NCBI RefSeq assembly: GCF_003046315.1
Contig: NZ_PZZP01000001.1
Location: forward strand, 1,488,001-1,552,000
Origin: Desmospora activa DSM 45169
Lineage (GTDB): Bacteria; Bacillota; Bacilli; Thermoactinomycetales; DSM-45169
Reading direction: 5' to 3'
DNA length: 64,000 nt
Part shown: positions 8,294-16,878 of the stretch, piece by piece
How positions within the stretch are numbered: position 1 is the stretch's first letter
Layout of the letters: every line of letters begins with the position of its first letter
Program-made: the position numbers and the translations under genes
Notes under the pieces: generated by a model
The model's input: only the letters and a program-made list of their open reading frames with translations
The model's database searches: none
Told to the model about the DNA's origin: nothing

Positions 8294-8977
8294 TTAACCT
8301 GTTCCATTGTCAAGAAGACCCACCGGGCGCACACGTGTCTCGCCGTTGGATAACCTTACTTCAAAGGCTTGGTCAGCTCCTTCCGTCAAATGGTTGTTAT
8401 GGGTGACCAGAATCACTTGTCTGCCAAACATCTCCGTCGTCGATTTTAAAAACTCCAACATGGGAACCACATATTCTGCACTAATATGCTTCCCCGGTTC
8501 ATCCAAAATCAGCGGTCCCGACCGACGGGGGCGAAACGTTTCTATCATTGCCACCCGCAATGCGAGAGAAGTAATATCCACAATCCCACCGCCACGGGCT
8601 TCTTGCGGCTTCGTCTTTACCGGGGTTCCCTCCCAATCCGTCACCACAAAAAACTCAGCGACCGGTTTTCCCCCATGATCGGAGAGATCGATTTCAAAGC
8701 GAAACAGTGGCCCAAACACATACTGCAAGGCATTGGTCACCAAGCCCTCTAACTGCGCTTTCGCCTGTAAGCGTGCGTGTTCAGCGGATTCCTGCAGCAG
8801 CACCTTCACCCGATCAAACACATCCCGCTGCTTTTCCGCTTCCGCTAGACGCTCCTGCCTCTCGTTGCGCAGCCGCTCCAGTTCGTCCCGGCGCGTCTGA
8901 CGAATTAGCGCTTCCTCCCGCGCCTGGGCCAGTACTGCGCCTAACTCTTTCAACCGTTCACTCTGAGCGGCCATCAT
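8294..8977 (-). CDS. Rad50/SbcC-like ATPase, C-terminal half
   Basis: A 227-residue protein holding the C-terminal lobe of a Rad50/SMC-type ATPase: a coiled-coil arm (about 1-80), a signature region reading EARGGGIVDITS (about 126-137) in place of LSGGE, Walker B LILDEP (about 157-162) and the H-loop VTHNNHL near 195. The N-terminal lobe is encoded separately two genes upstream, so the two must pair to make an ATP site. Start codons ATG-ATG overlap the end of the preceding small gene, with GGAG upstream. The altered signature resembles phage-type recombination ATPases more than classical SbcC (from memory). Function in DNA end processing is inferred. Confidence 0.75.
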   Translation of the reverse strand: MMAAQSERLKELGAVLAQAREEALIRQTRRDELERLRNERQERLAEAEKQRDVFDRVKVLLQESAEHARLQAKAQLEGLVTNALQYVFGPLFRFEIDLSDHGGKPVAEFFVVTDWEGTPVKTKPQEARGGGIVDITSLALRVAMIETFRPRRSGPLILDEPGKHISAEYVVPMLEFLKSTTEMFGRQVILVTHNNHLTEGADQAFEVRLSNGETRVRPVGLLDNGTG

Positions 8978-9218
8978 GGATCAACTCCCGGGGCAACAAT
9001 GCCCACGCATCCTGCAACCCCTGCTCAATCTCCCGTTCCAGCTTTGTAATTTCTTCATCCAGCTGCTCCGGCTCCACTCCGAGCTCCTTTAGTTCAGCCA
9101 GAATCTCCTTCTCCTGCCGCTCAAGATCCTCTAAACGTACTTCCGCTTTGTAACGAAGATTTTTGGCCTCATCCAGTTTTGTTTTTATCTCCTTGATTCT
9201 CTGCTCCAGCTGCTGCAC
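8958..9218 (-). CDS. Small coiled-coil protein between the ATPase halves
   Basis: An 86-residue, almost wholly coiled-coil protein rich in Glu, Lys and Leu. It overlaps the N-terminal ATPase gene by 50 nt and the C-terminal half by 20 nt, so all three are translationally coupled. The GTG at 9218 was chosen because it follows a GGAGG site; an upstream in-frame ATG lies deeper inside the neighbour. It could supply the returning arm of the Rad50 coiled coil, which is otherwise much shorter in the C-half than in the N-half. That role is inference. Confidence 0.6.
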   Translation of the reverse strand: MQQLEQRIKEIKTKLDEAKNLRYKAEVRLEDLERQEKEILAELKELGVEPEQLDEEITKLEREIEQGLQDAWALLPRELIHDGRSE

Positions 9219-10659
9219 GGCTCCACCCTCCCCCCACTTCTTCCATGATGTGATCCAGTACGTCTCCATTCACTGGCGAACCACAGGTGGGGCAACGACC
9301 CAAACGGCGAAACGAATCTACCAACAGGCTTGTCCCCTTTTCAATCTCTTCTTCTTTTTGCCGGTAAAACCTTCGTCCTTCCCGCAAGCGACGATATACA
9401 TCAGCATAGCGCTCCGCCGCCTGTCGCAGCACCCGTAAGCGTTCCAGGCGTGCACTTGCTTCCTCCGCCGCTTGTTCTGGCAAGTGCGCGGTTCGCTCCA
9501 TCCACCTCTCCCAACTTTGACGGTTACGGGATAATTGACGTACCCGTGGCGAGAGTCGCTGCAACTGACGCAAGCGTTGTATTTGTTCCTCCATGGTAGC
9601 AAGCGGAATCTGCTCCATCTGTTTAGCACCCTCGCGCAAACGGATCATCGCAGTCCGTTCCCTCCAGATTACCGCCCAGCGCTGCTGCCGCTCACGCCAA
9701 CCGTTTAAACGGTTAAACAAATTCTCCAACTCCTGCAATCGTGCTTCCACCTGGTCGCAGTGGGCCGTTTGTGTCAGTATCGTTTCCGTTCGGGTACGCT
9801 CTTTTCGTTGTTCACCCAAGCGCCGCCACATCCGCTCCAGCTCCTTGACCCGTTGCAAATAGCCTTCTATCCCAGCTAATCGCCCTTCTAGGACGGGAAG
9901 CGAACGCAAGGAATCGATACGGTGTCGTGTCTCTTTCTGCTTCTGTCTGCACGTCGCCCATACTTGGCTCAAATGTTGCAGCCGTTTCAGCTTTTCTTCT
10001 TTTTCCCGTATCTCGGCATAAATGCGCTCGGAACGCTCCAACCCTTTTATCAGTTGCGGGAGATCGGCGTAGGGTTTTAGCGCCTCATCCAACCGCTCCG
10101 TTTCCTGCGCGAGATAGCGCGTTTCCGCCGCCAGCTGCTTCTGGTCCTTTACCGTTGACTGTAAAGCCATATCGATAATATGGGCACCGCTGATACGGCC
10201 GATCGATTTCGCTTTTACTCCCCCGGTCTCAGACAGGAGAAACGGCCCTTCCAACTGCGTGCCAAACTGAGCGGGCAAGTTCCAGTCCGTATCCATTTTT
10301 AACGGGTGCATCCCATGGGCTTCCATCACTTCTAACGGTACCTGCCCGCCAAAACCCTCAAACACCTGCTCTTCCCCATCGGAATTACGCAGTATGTATC
10401 GATTGCTGGATGGCGTGCGCTCCCGGATAATGCTGACGCCATTGGTTAAGGTGAGTGTGACACGGCAGCGATCTTTTCCCGCCCGGATAAAGTCACTTCC
10501 CCTAGGCTGATTGTACAACAGCCACCGCAACGCCCGTAGAATCGCACTTTTGCCGCTATCCGAGGGGCCGACAAATACATTGAGACCATCTGTTAAATCG
10601 ATCTCCGTACGGTCATGGGATTGGAAATTTTCAATGACCACTCGCTGAAACCCCTTCAT
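9169..10659 (-). CDS. Rad50/SbcC-like ATPase, N-terminal half with zinc hook
   Basis: A 496-residue protein with an N-terminal ATPase lobe (Walker A GPSDSGKS, residues 31-38), a long coiled coil (about 190-450) and a zinc-hook motif CPTCG (456-460) close to the end. A whole Rad50 would continue through a second coil into the C-lobe; here the chain stops about 35 residues after the hook and the C-lobe is a separate gene. It starts at 10659, overlapping the upstream nuclease stop by 4 nt (ATGA). Together with that nuclease it resembles an Mre11-Rad50 (SbcDC) machine for DNA end processing. Placement behind recA-recX supports a repair role. Confidence 0.78.
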   Translation of the reverse strand: MKGFQRVVIENFQSHDRTEIDLTDGLNVFVGPSDSGKSAILRALRWLLYNQPRGSDFIRAGKDRCRVTLTLTNGVSIIRERTPSSNRYILRNSDGEEQVFEGFGGQVPLEVMEAHGMHPLKMDTDWNLPAQFGTQLEGPFLLSETGGVKAKSIGRISGAHIIDMALQSTVKDQKQLAAETRYLAQETERLDEALKPYADLPQLIKGLERSERIYAEIREKEEKLKRLQHLSQVWATCRQKQKETRHRIDSLRSLPVLEGRLAGIEGYLQRVKELERMWRRLGEQRKERTRTETILTQTAHCDQVEARLQELENLFNRLNGWRERQQRWAVIWRERTAMIRLREGAKQMEQIPLATMEEQIQRLRQLQRLSPRVRQLSRNRQSWERWMERTAHLPEQAAEEASARLERLRVLRQAAERYADVYRRLREGRRFYRQKEEEIEKGTSLLVDSFRRLGRCPTCGSPVNGDVLDHIMEEVGGGWSRAAAGAENQGDKNKTG

Positions 10660-11651
10660 TCACCCTCCCCTCCCTCGCCTGCCAGCTGCTCCTGAGCGAC
10701 AGCGATGCGGCGCATCGCCTCCGACTTCACCTCACCGTCGATCCCTTCCATCCCCGCGATTTCCTCCACGATATCCAGAATGCCGATGCCTTTAAATTCA
10801 CCAGCGGCCCGTACCTCCTGTACAAATGAGGCCATTTTTTCCTCCCGATACGCCGCCTTTTCCAGATAGGAACGATCCAATACCGTTTTTCCAGGAGCGG
10901 CACAAGCGATAGGGAGAAAGCGAACATCGATACGATTCCGAAAACGCAGCAACACCACTTGCGGCATCCGTTTCATTTCCGAAGGATGGTTGTTGATGCG
11001 CGCCAAGGCCCCCGGATTGATAATATAGCGTCCATCGCGGTGCTGCAGAGGAAACCCGGCATGATAGTGACCGGTCAATAACACATCTACCTCTTCAAAC
11101 CAGAGCTGATTGACCATGGTGTGGGCTACCCCTTCCGGCAATGCCCGCTCCACTGCCATTCCATGTACCATATGGACAGCGTAGTCGGCCCCATCACTCT
11201 TTTCCACCCGATAATCATCACCGGGATCCCGCTTGTCCAGATCGTAGTGAAACGGTTGCCCCGTCACTTGTACCGCCACCCCATCCCGTCGCACCCACGC
11301 ACGCTCACCGGGACGCAACAGGCGAACGATGCCGAAAGCATCCAATAGGCCCAGCATCGAGCGATCGACGGTATCCGGGTTATGGCCGTAGATGTCGTGG
11401 TTACCTGCAATCGTATAGAGCGGTACTTCCAACTGTCGCAAAATACGGGCAAAATCTCGTACCACAGCCGGTGAGATATCCGGCCGGTCAAATAAATCAC
11501 CACCGTGAAGGACGGCATCCACTTGTTCCCGATGGGCAATTTCCACCACTTCCGCCAGCTTCCCTCGCAGCGCCCCTACAAAATCATCCACACGACTGCG
11601 GGGAGCGGTTCCTCTGATATGTGTATCCGTCACAAACAAGAGGCTAACCAT
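10656..11651 (-). CDS. Mre11/SbcD-like metallophosphoesterase
   Basis: A 331-residue calcineurin-like nuclease. Metal motifs are VTDTHIRG near residue 7, HGGDLFD near 49, GNHDIYG near 84, a VHGM motif near 163 and TGHYHAG near 195, in the order seen in SbcD/Mre11. A C-terminal tail (about 260-331) would be the partner-binding cap. It begins 2 nt after the recX stop, with AAGGGGAG upstream of the ATG at 11651, and overlaps the next ATPase gene. The nuclease and split Rad50-like subunits form one unit by context. It is not the usual full sbcCD pair because the ATPase is divided. Confidence 0.82.
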   Translation of the reverse strand: MVSLLFVTDTHIRGTAPRSRVDDFVGALRGKLAEVVEIAHREQVDAVLHGGDLFDRPDISPAVVRDFARILRQLEVPLYTIAGNHDIYGHNPDTVDRSMLGLLDAFGIVRLLRPGERAWVRRDGVAVQVTGQPFHYDLDKRDPGDDYRVEKSDGADYAVHMVHGMAVERALPEGVAHTMVNQLWFEEVDVLLTGHYHAGFPLQHRDGRYIINPGALARINNHPSEMKRMPQVVLLRFRNRIDVRFLPIACAAPGKTVLDRSYLEKAAYREEKMASFVQEVRAAGEFKGIGILDIVEEIAGMEGIDGEVKSEAMRRIAVAQEQLAGEGGEGE

Positions 11652-11655
11652 CACT

Positions 11656-12303
11656 TCACTCCCCTTCGTTATGCCGTTTCTTCAACGCCGCCAATATCGG
11701 ATAAACCTCAGACCCGGAAAAGCCCCGGCGCAACAAATATTGGCCCAGGCGGCGTTCCACCGTGGGCCAGGGATGATGGCGAAGTCGGATAAAGCGTTTT
11801 TCCGCCACCTCTTGGATCTGAGATGCTCTCTCTTCCTCCCCCATTTGAGCCAAAGCCTCATCTACCCACTCCGTAGCAATCCCTTTTCGCTCCAACTCCT
11901 GCCGTAACAAGAGGGGACCGTATCCTTTTCGGCGGCTGCGCTCCCTTACCCATTCTTGGGCAAAGCGGCGGTCATTCAAGTAACCTGCCTTTGTCATACG
12001 GTCAAGTACGGATGTAATAGGATGGGCAGCGAATCCTTTTTCGAGTAAATGGCGTTCCACTTCGGCAATCGTACGGGGGCGATAGCCTAAAAAGCGTAGG
12101 GCGGCTTGATTCACTTTGTTGACTTCCTCCGCTTCTAAAATGGAAGCCAACTCCTCCGGGTCTACCTTCATCCCCTTAGACAGCGCAAAGCGCACCAGCA
12201 CATCTTCATGAACCGCCAGTCGGTATTCACCGTCAATATGGATGTTGTAACGGGGCGCTCCGCTTTTCTGCCTCTCAATGCGCGTGATCGTTCCCGTTTC
12301 CAT
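11656..12303 (-). CDS. recX: RecA regulator RecX
   Basis: A 215-residue RecX, built of three-helix repeats that bind RecA filaments and modulate recombination. Family features include AALRFLGYRPRTIAEVERHL (about 67-86), DDRRF-type sequence here as NDRRFAQEWV near 112 and GYGPLLLRQEL near 128. The ATG at 12303 lies 23 nt after the recA stop. The recA-recX pairing is common; in B. subtilis recX is elsewhere. It shares an operon with the downstream nuclease. Confidence 0.9.
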   Translation of the reverse strand: METGTITRIERQKSGAPRYNIHIDGEYRLAVHEDVLVRFALSKGMKVDPEELASILEAEEVNKVNQAALRFLGYRPRTIAEVERHLLEKGFAAHPITSVLDRMTKAGYLNDRRFAQEWVRERSRRKGYGPLLLRQELERKGIATEWVDEALAQMGEEERASQIQEVAEKRFIRLRHHPWPTVERRLGQYLLRRGFSGSEVYPILAALKKRHNEGE

Positions 12304-12326
12304 CGATCATACCCTTTCCTCGTCTC

Positions 12327-13409
12327 TCACTCTTGGGCATCCAGGGTGAGCGTCTCTTCATCCTTTTCTTTCTTCTTTTTCTTGCTCTCCGGCTGCTCCT
12401 CCTCTACCTCTTCAGAGGAAACACCGCTCAGGTTATAGTGCTCCCGGATCTTATTTTCAATTTGTAGGGACAAGGGGTAATTTTCCTTGAGGAATTGTTT
12501 TGCATTTTCCCGGCCTTGACCCAAACGGTCGCCATTGAACGAATACCAAGCGCCGCTCTTTTTCACCACATCCAGGTCACTGCCGATATCGAGAATACTT
12601 CCTTCACGGGAGATTCCCTCACCGTACATAATATCGACTTCCGCCTGTTTAAAGGGAGGGGCAACCTTGTTTTTAACCACTTTGATGCGGGTGCGGTTCC
12701 CTACCATTTCATTGCCTTGTTTAATTGTCTCGGCACGGCGTACTTCCAAACGCACACTGGAGTAGAATTTTAACGCTCGACCGCCGGGAGTCGTCTCCGG
12801 ATTTCCAAACATAATGCCTACTTTTTCACGGATCTGGTTGATAAAGATGGCAATCGTATTCGATTTGCTGATCGCTCCCGACAATTTCCGCAATGCTTGA
12901 GACATGAGGCGGGCCTGTAACCCGACGTGAGAATCACCCATCTCCCCTTCGATCTCCGCTTTCGGCACCAGAGCCGCGACAGAGTCGATCACGATAATGT
13001 CAATCGCCCCACTACGCACCAACGCTTCCGCGATTTCCAGTGCCTGCTCTCCTGTGTCGGGCTGGGAAAGCAGCAACTCATCGACATTAACTCCCAATCT
13101 ACCCGCATACACCGGGTCCAGGGCATGCTCCGCATCGATAAAAGCAGCTTGTCCCCCGGTGCGCTGCACTTCTGCGATTGCATGGAGCGCGACCGTCGTT
13201 TTACCGGAGGATTCCGGACCATACACTTCAATAATCCGTCCGCGCGGATAACCGCCAATACCCAACGAAATATCCAGAGCCAGCGCACCGCTGGAAATCG
13301 TCTCTACCTGGCGAGTACCGCCTTCGCCCATCTTCATAATCGAGCCTTTGCCAAACTGCTTCTCAATCTGTCTTAAGGCCATATCTAATGCCTGACGACG
13401 ATCGGACAT
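12327..13409 (-). CDS. recA: Recombinase RecA
   Basis: A 360-residue RecA, the ATP-dependent strand-exchange protein and co-protease for LexA. Walker A GPESSGKT is at 64-71, the family signature [13 protein letters not shown] near 215, and the C-terminal tail is lysine- and glutamate-rich. The ATG at 13409 gives the family N-terminus [12 protein letters not shown] and has GAAGGAG ten nt upstream; the frame is open for 27 codons further but across the promoter. Expression should be SOS-controlled through the LexA box next to the promoter. Confidence 0.98.
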   Translation of the reverse strand: MSDRRQALDMALRQIEKQFGKGSIMKMGEGGTRQVETISSGALALDISLGIGGYPRGRIIEVYGPESSGKTTVALHAIAEVQRTGGQAAFIDAEHALDPVYAGRLGVNVDELLLSQPDTGEQALEIAEALVRSGAIDIIVIDSVAALVPKAEIEGEMGDSHVGLQARLMSQALRKLSGAISKSNTIAIFINQIREKVGIMFGNPETTPGGRALKFYSSVRLEVRRAETIKQGNEMVGNRTRIKVVKNKVAPPFKQAEVDIMYGEGISREGSILDIGSDLDVVKKSGAWYSFNGDRLGQGRENAKQFLKENYPLSLQIENKIREHYNLSGVSSEEVEEEQPESKKKKKEKDEETLTLDAQE

Positions 13410-13445
13410 GCGTAGACCACTCCTTCGTCTCCCTTGGATACTTTC

Positions 13446-13474
13446 ATCATACCTTGTTTTTTGATCTGTGCCAA
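13446..13474 (-). promoter_or_regulatory. recA sigma-A promoter
   Basis: The minus strand reads TTGGCA (13469-13474), a 17-nt spacer and TATGAT (13446-13451), 36 nt before the recA start. Confidence 0.85.
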
Positions 13475-13483
13475 GATCTTTTG

Positions 13484-13497
13484 CGAACATTTATTCG
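13484..13497 (-). promoter_or_regulatory. LexA (DinR) box upstream of recA
   Basis: CGAACATTTATTCG matches the Gram-positive LexA operator CGAAC-N4-GTTCG with one mismatch. It lies 10 bp upstream of the recA -35, as expected for SOS control. Confidence 0.8.
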
Positions 13498-13530
13498 TCA
13501 TTTTTTATGATGGGAACATTGGAAGACGCC

Positions 13531-13558
13531 TTGGTGTATGGTACAGTAAAATTAGAAT
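13531..13558 (+). promoter_or_regulatory. Promoter of the MIP18-family gene
   Basis: TTGGTG (13531-13536), 16 nt, then TAGAAT (13553-13558), 40 nt before the TTG start. It diverges from the recA promoter. Confidence 0.6.
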
Positions 13559-13597
13559 AACGGTAACTGGAGATTGATGTGAAGGAGTGAGCAGAAA

Positions 13598-13909
13598 TTG
13601 GATAAAGAAAAAATCCAGGAAGAAGTGATGGAAGCCCTGGAAACTGTGGAAGATCCGGAGCTTCATATCGATATTGTCAATCTTGGTTTGGTATATGGCG
13701 TGGAAGTGGATGATGAGGGAAATGCGAAAGTAACCATGACCCTCACCGCCATGGGCTGTCCGCTGGCGGGCATGATCAACGAAATGGTAACCGCTGCCGC
13801 TAAATCGGTGGAAGGCGTCAAGAACGTGGAGGTCAATATCGTCTGGAACCCGCCGTGGTCAAAAGAACGCATGTCCCGCTACGCCAAGATGGCCCTGGGC
13901 ATTCACTGA
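13598..13909 (+). CDS. MIP18/PaaD-family iron-sulfur assembly factor
   Basis: A 103-residue DUF59/MIP18-family protein (SufT/PaaD-like), involved in iron-sulfur cluster delivery or metal-dependent assembly. Typical motifs are EDPELHIDIVNLGLVY (about 18-33), TAMGCPLAGMI with the conserved Cys (about 50-60) and VWNPPWSKERM (about 84-94). The start is a TTG at 13598, 11 nt after AAGGAG. It is the only plus-strand gene recognised in the window, with its own promoter and terminator, and diverges from recA. Confidence 0.9.
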   Translation: MDKEKIQEEVMEALETVEDPELHIDIVNLGLVYGVEVDDEGNAKVTMTLTAMGCPLAGMINEMVTAAAKSVEGVKNVEVNIVWNPPWSKERMSRYAKMALGIH

Positions 13910-13911
13910 AC

Positions 13912-13959
13912 AAAAAAGCCGACTTTTTACCTGGTGACAGGTGAAGAGTTGGCTTTTTC
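13912..13959 (+). terminator. Terminator after the MIP18-family gene
   Basis: AGCCGACT and AGTTGGCT pair (one G-U) around an inner ACCTG/CAGGT stem and are followed by TTTTTC on the plus strand. Confidence 0.85.
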
Positions 13960-13994
13960 TCTCTCATGCGAGGCTGCTGACAAACCCTGATAAT

Positions 13995-14252
13995 GGGAAA
14001 AGGGGAGCGATTTCCGGTGTAGCGCCCTTTGCACTAAAGCACAAGTCTCGCTACAGTCACTTCGTTCCTTAGTCTCGCTTTGCTCGACTATCCAGCCAAG
14101 TCTCCGCAGAACCCAACCGTTTAGCGACCACACATGCTTTTCTTTTGGTCGTTGGTTGGGGACGGAGGAGACGGAGCGGACAGTCTACCATCGTTGCAAG
14201 AGCAAGAGGCGTGAAGACGAAAATCGGGACCCGGGTCCACTTTGTCATCAAT
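13995..14252. repeat. Dispersed intergenic repeat, copy A (258 bp)
   Basis: The outer blocks of this non-coding stretch recur at 19199-19315. The left block around 14008-14032 matches in about 22 of 25 positions. The right block ends in CCACTTTGTCATCAAT, shared exactly for 16 nt, preceded by a looser match over about 40 nt. The middle 160 bp is unrelated to copy B, as if inserted here or deleted there. It abuts the CDF gene stop. Together with the terminator it fills the 345-bp gap between two genes. Confidence 0.6.
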
Positions 14253-14254
14253 CT

Positions 14255-15121
14255 CTAATCCCGTTTTTCGTGTTCCGGCTCGATATGAATCAAAATTTGC
14301 GCCTGTGGAAACGCACGTTGCATCTCCACCTCGATCCGGTCGCATAAGCGATGGGCCTCATCTACCGTCATCTTCGATTCCACAATCAGATGTAGATCGA
14401 TATGTTCTTCCGGACCCGACCGCCGGGTTCTGAGATCGTGATATTCCACATATTCGTCAGCGTAAGAACGCAGAATTTGCCGGATTTGTTTTTCCTCTTC
14501 TTCTGACAGCTTCACATCCAACAGGGGCAAAAACGATTCGTTCCCCAGCTGCAAAGCTTCCTTCATGATATACAACGCAATCCCAATCCCGATCAGAGGG
14601 TCCAAAATATACAGATCGGTCAGACTAACCACGAGCAGACTGGCTGCAACACCGATCGATGAATATACATCGGTCAGCAGGTGCAACGCATTAGACTTCA
14701 TAGCGACGGATTTGGACTCCTCCCCCACCCGTTTTACAATTCTGCCCACGATCCAATTGATAAGCGCGCCGATTAACATGATCGCCACCCCGAGAAAAGG
14801 AAGGTGAATCGGTTCAGGGTGCATTAGCTTTTTCGTCGATTCAACGATAATCCATATCCCCGCCACAACAATAAGCAAGGTTTCAATCGTGCCGGAGATG
14901 TTTTCAATCTTACCATGACCGTATGGATGTTCACGATCCGGCGGTTTGTTGGATATTTTCACCGAAAAATAAGCCATAATGGAGGCCATCAAGTCAAGAG
15001 AGGAGTGGATCGCCTCGGATAATATGGCAACAGACCCCGTAAGTAAACCGGTGACGAATTTCATCGACACAACGGTTAAGTTGCTAATAATCGATAATCC
15101 TGCCGCACGATTTGGTTTCAT
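14255..15121 (-). CDS. Cation diffusion facilitator (CDF) exporter
   Basis: A 288-residue CDF-family divalent-cation/proton antiporter, likely exporting Zn, Mn or Fe. Six membrane helices fill residues 1-200; metal-site motifs are AIHSSLDL near 37-44 and HLLTDV near 146-151, i.e. an HD-HD arrangement. The soluble C-terminal domain (about 205-288) ends in IHIEPEHEKRD. The ATG at 15121 has TGGAGG upstream. It is preceded by the helicase terminator and so probably has its own promoter. Metal specificity is not settled by sequence alone. Confidence 0.92.
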   Translation of the reverse strand: MKPNRAAGLSIISNLTVVSMKFVTGLLTGSVAILSEAIHSSLDLMASIMAYFSVKISNKPPDREHPYGHGKIENISGTIETLLIVVAGIWIIVESTKKLMHPEPIHLPFLGVAIMLIGALINWIVGRIVKRVGEESKSVAMKSNALHLLTDVYSSIGVAASLLVVSLTDLYILDPLIGIGIALYIMKEALQLGNESFLPLLDVKLSEEEEKQIRQILRSYADEYVEYHDLRTRRSGPEEHIDLHLIVESKMTVDEAHRLCDRIEVEMQRAFPQAQILIHIEPEHEKRD

Positions 15122-15188
15122 TGGTTTCCTCCATTTATGGTTTTTGTGAAAAAATTAGTCTCTATACAGAGAAGTTGGGGATGGTAAA

Positions 15189-15236
15189 CAAACAAAAAAA
15201 CCGGTAACGCATAAGCGTTACCGGTTTTTTTGTTTG
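15189..15236 (-). terminator. Terminator after the DEAD-box helicase
   Basis: A perfect 22-bp inverted repeat with a 4-nt loop; the arms carry ACCGGTAACGC/GCGTTACCGGT and are flanked by A7/T7. It would terminate in either direction. Confidence 0.95.
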
Positions 15237-15285
15237 TCACACGTTAAAAGGATATTCATGGGAACCATCCCCTTTTAAAGATGGA

Positions 15286-16869
15286 TCAGTTGCGGTTACG
15301 TGGGCGGGCCGGTTCCAAGTTTACCCGAGCCCCATTGATTTTAGTTTGGCGCAGCGCTTCAAAAACGAAGGGTGCTGCTTCCTCCGGCACCTCGACAAAG
15401 GAAAAGCGGTCGTAGATATTGATACGTCCCACTTTTTTCGGATGGATCCCGGACTGCTCGGCAATCGCTTTCACCAGCTCTGGGGGACGAATGTTAGCAT
15501 TGCGGCCGACATTGATAAAGAAGCGAACCATCCCCGGTGATGCACCGGTTTCACCAAAATCATACACCGCATCATTGCCAGAAGTAAAGCGATCGGCAAA
15601 AGCCATCTGTAAAGCGGCTACAGCCACTTTTTTCGGATCATGCTCCTCTGTCAACGCCTCCACCATCTCTTGGAAAATGGAAGCCGGTTCATCGGACTGG
15701 ATAATTTCCTGTAACTGTTCCGTCAACACCTGTTGCTGCCGTTCCGCCACTTCTTCCAAGCTGGGTAACTCACGGGCAGTCAGATGATCACCAATCTCCA
15801 GTTCAATCGAGCGCAACTGTTTCATCTCACGAGGAGTCACCAAGGTGAGGGCGATTCCAGTGCGTCCAGCACGACCGGTACGGCCGATCCGATGAACATA
15901 GCTCTCGGAATCTTGAGGAATATCATAGTTGATCACATGGGAAATGCTGCCGATGTCAATTCCCCGCGCCGCTACATCGGTTGCCACCAACAATTCCACA
16001 TCCCCGCGGCGAAACGCATTCATCACCCGGTCACGCTGTTGTTGGGCCATATCCCCATGCAAACCGCCTGCAAGATAGCCTCTGGCCATCAAGGCTTCCG
16101 CCAGTTCGTCCACACCTTTTTTGGTACGGCAGAACAGGATGCCTTGTCCCACTTCTTCACTATCGAGGATACGGCACAAGGATTCCAACTTGGCGCTCTC
16201 CAACACTTTATAAAACACCTGTTCAATCACCGGTGCAGTCACTTCCCCCCGACTTACGGTTATATAGCGGGGCTTGCGCATATATTTTTGGGCCAGTTGG
16301 CGAATCCCTTGCGGCATCGTTGCAGAAAAGAGCAGCAGTTGACGGGATTCCGGCAGAAACTTCATCACTGCCTCAATATCGTCGATAAAGCCCATATCCA
16401 GCATTTCATCTGCTTCATCCAACACCATAATCTCTACATCGTCCAGCTTTAACGTCCCCCGGCGCAGATGGTCCAACATCCGCCCCGGCGTTCCGATCAC
16501 CACATGGACCCCTTGTTTTAACGTCTTAATCTGTCGGCCGATCGATTGACCACCATAAATCGGTAGTGTGATCACCCGCTTCGGTCGACCGATTTTGCGG
16601 AGCTCTTCCGATACTTGGATCGCCAGCTCCCGCGTCGGTGCTAGCACCACACTTTGCACTTTGCGGCGGCTGGTATCCACATGGTCCAGCAACGGAATCC
16701 CAAAGGCCGCCGTTTTACCCGTACCGGTCTGTGCTTGACCGATCACGTCTTCTCCCCGCAAAACGGCGGGAATACATTCCGCCTGGATAGGAGAAGGTTC
16801 TTCAAAACCCATCTCGCGGATCCCTTTTAAAATGGCAGGATCCAATTGAAAAGATTCAAATTGCTTCAT
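15286..16869 (-). CDS. DEAD-box RNA helicase (CshA/DeaD type)
   Basis: A 527-residue ATP-dependent RNA helicase. Motifs in order: Q motif (FESFQLDP..), AQTGTGKT near 45, PTRELA near 77, DEAD near 150, SAT near 182, and HRIGRTGR near 325. A C-terminal DbpA-type RNA-binding domain (about 435-510) fits DeaD/CshA enzymes of ribosome assembly and mRNA decay. The ATG at 16869 has AAAGGTG upstream, and cinA ends 10 nt before, so it can be cotranscribed with pgsA-cinA. Confidence 0.94.
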   Translation of the reverse strand: MKQFESFQLDPAILKGIREMGFEEPSPIQAECIPAVLRGEDVIGQAQTGTGKTAAFGIPLLDHVDTSRRKVQSVVLAPTRELAIQVSEELRKIGRPKRVITLPIYGGQSIGRQIKTLKQGVHVVIGTPGRMLDHLRRGTLKLDDVEIMVLDEADEMLDMGFIDDIEAVMKFLPESRQLLLFSATMPQGIRQLAQKYMRKPRYITVSRGEVTAPVIEQVFYKVLESAKLESLCRILDSEEVGQGILFCRTKKGVDELAEALMARGYLAGGLHGDMAQQQRDRVMNAFRRGDVELLVATDVAARGIDIGSISHVINYDIPQDSESYVHRIGRTGRAGRTGIALTLVTPREMKQLRSIELEIGDHLTARELPSLEEVAERQQQVLTEQLQEIIQSDEPASIFQEMVEALTEEHDPKKVAVAALQMAFADRFTSGNDAVYDFGETGASPGMVRFFINVGRNANIRPPELVKAIAEQSGIHPKKVGRINIYDRFSFVEVPEEAAPFVFEALRQTKINGARVNLEPARPRNRN

Positions 16870-16878
16870 CGCGTCGTT

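Noticed and set aside
14069-14345. Minus-strand ORFs of 60-74 codons within repeat copy A
   Set aside because: Frames are not kept between repeat copies and overlap the CDF gene end.
15784-16452. A 222-codon plus-strand ORF opposite the DEAD-box helicase
   Set aside because: Complete overlap with a well-conserved helicase; no promoter or ribosome site.
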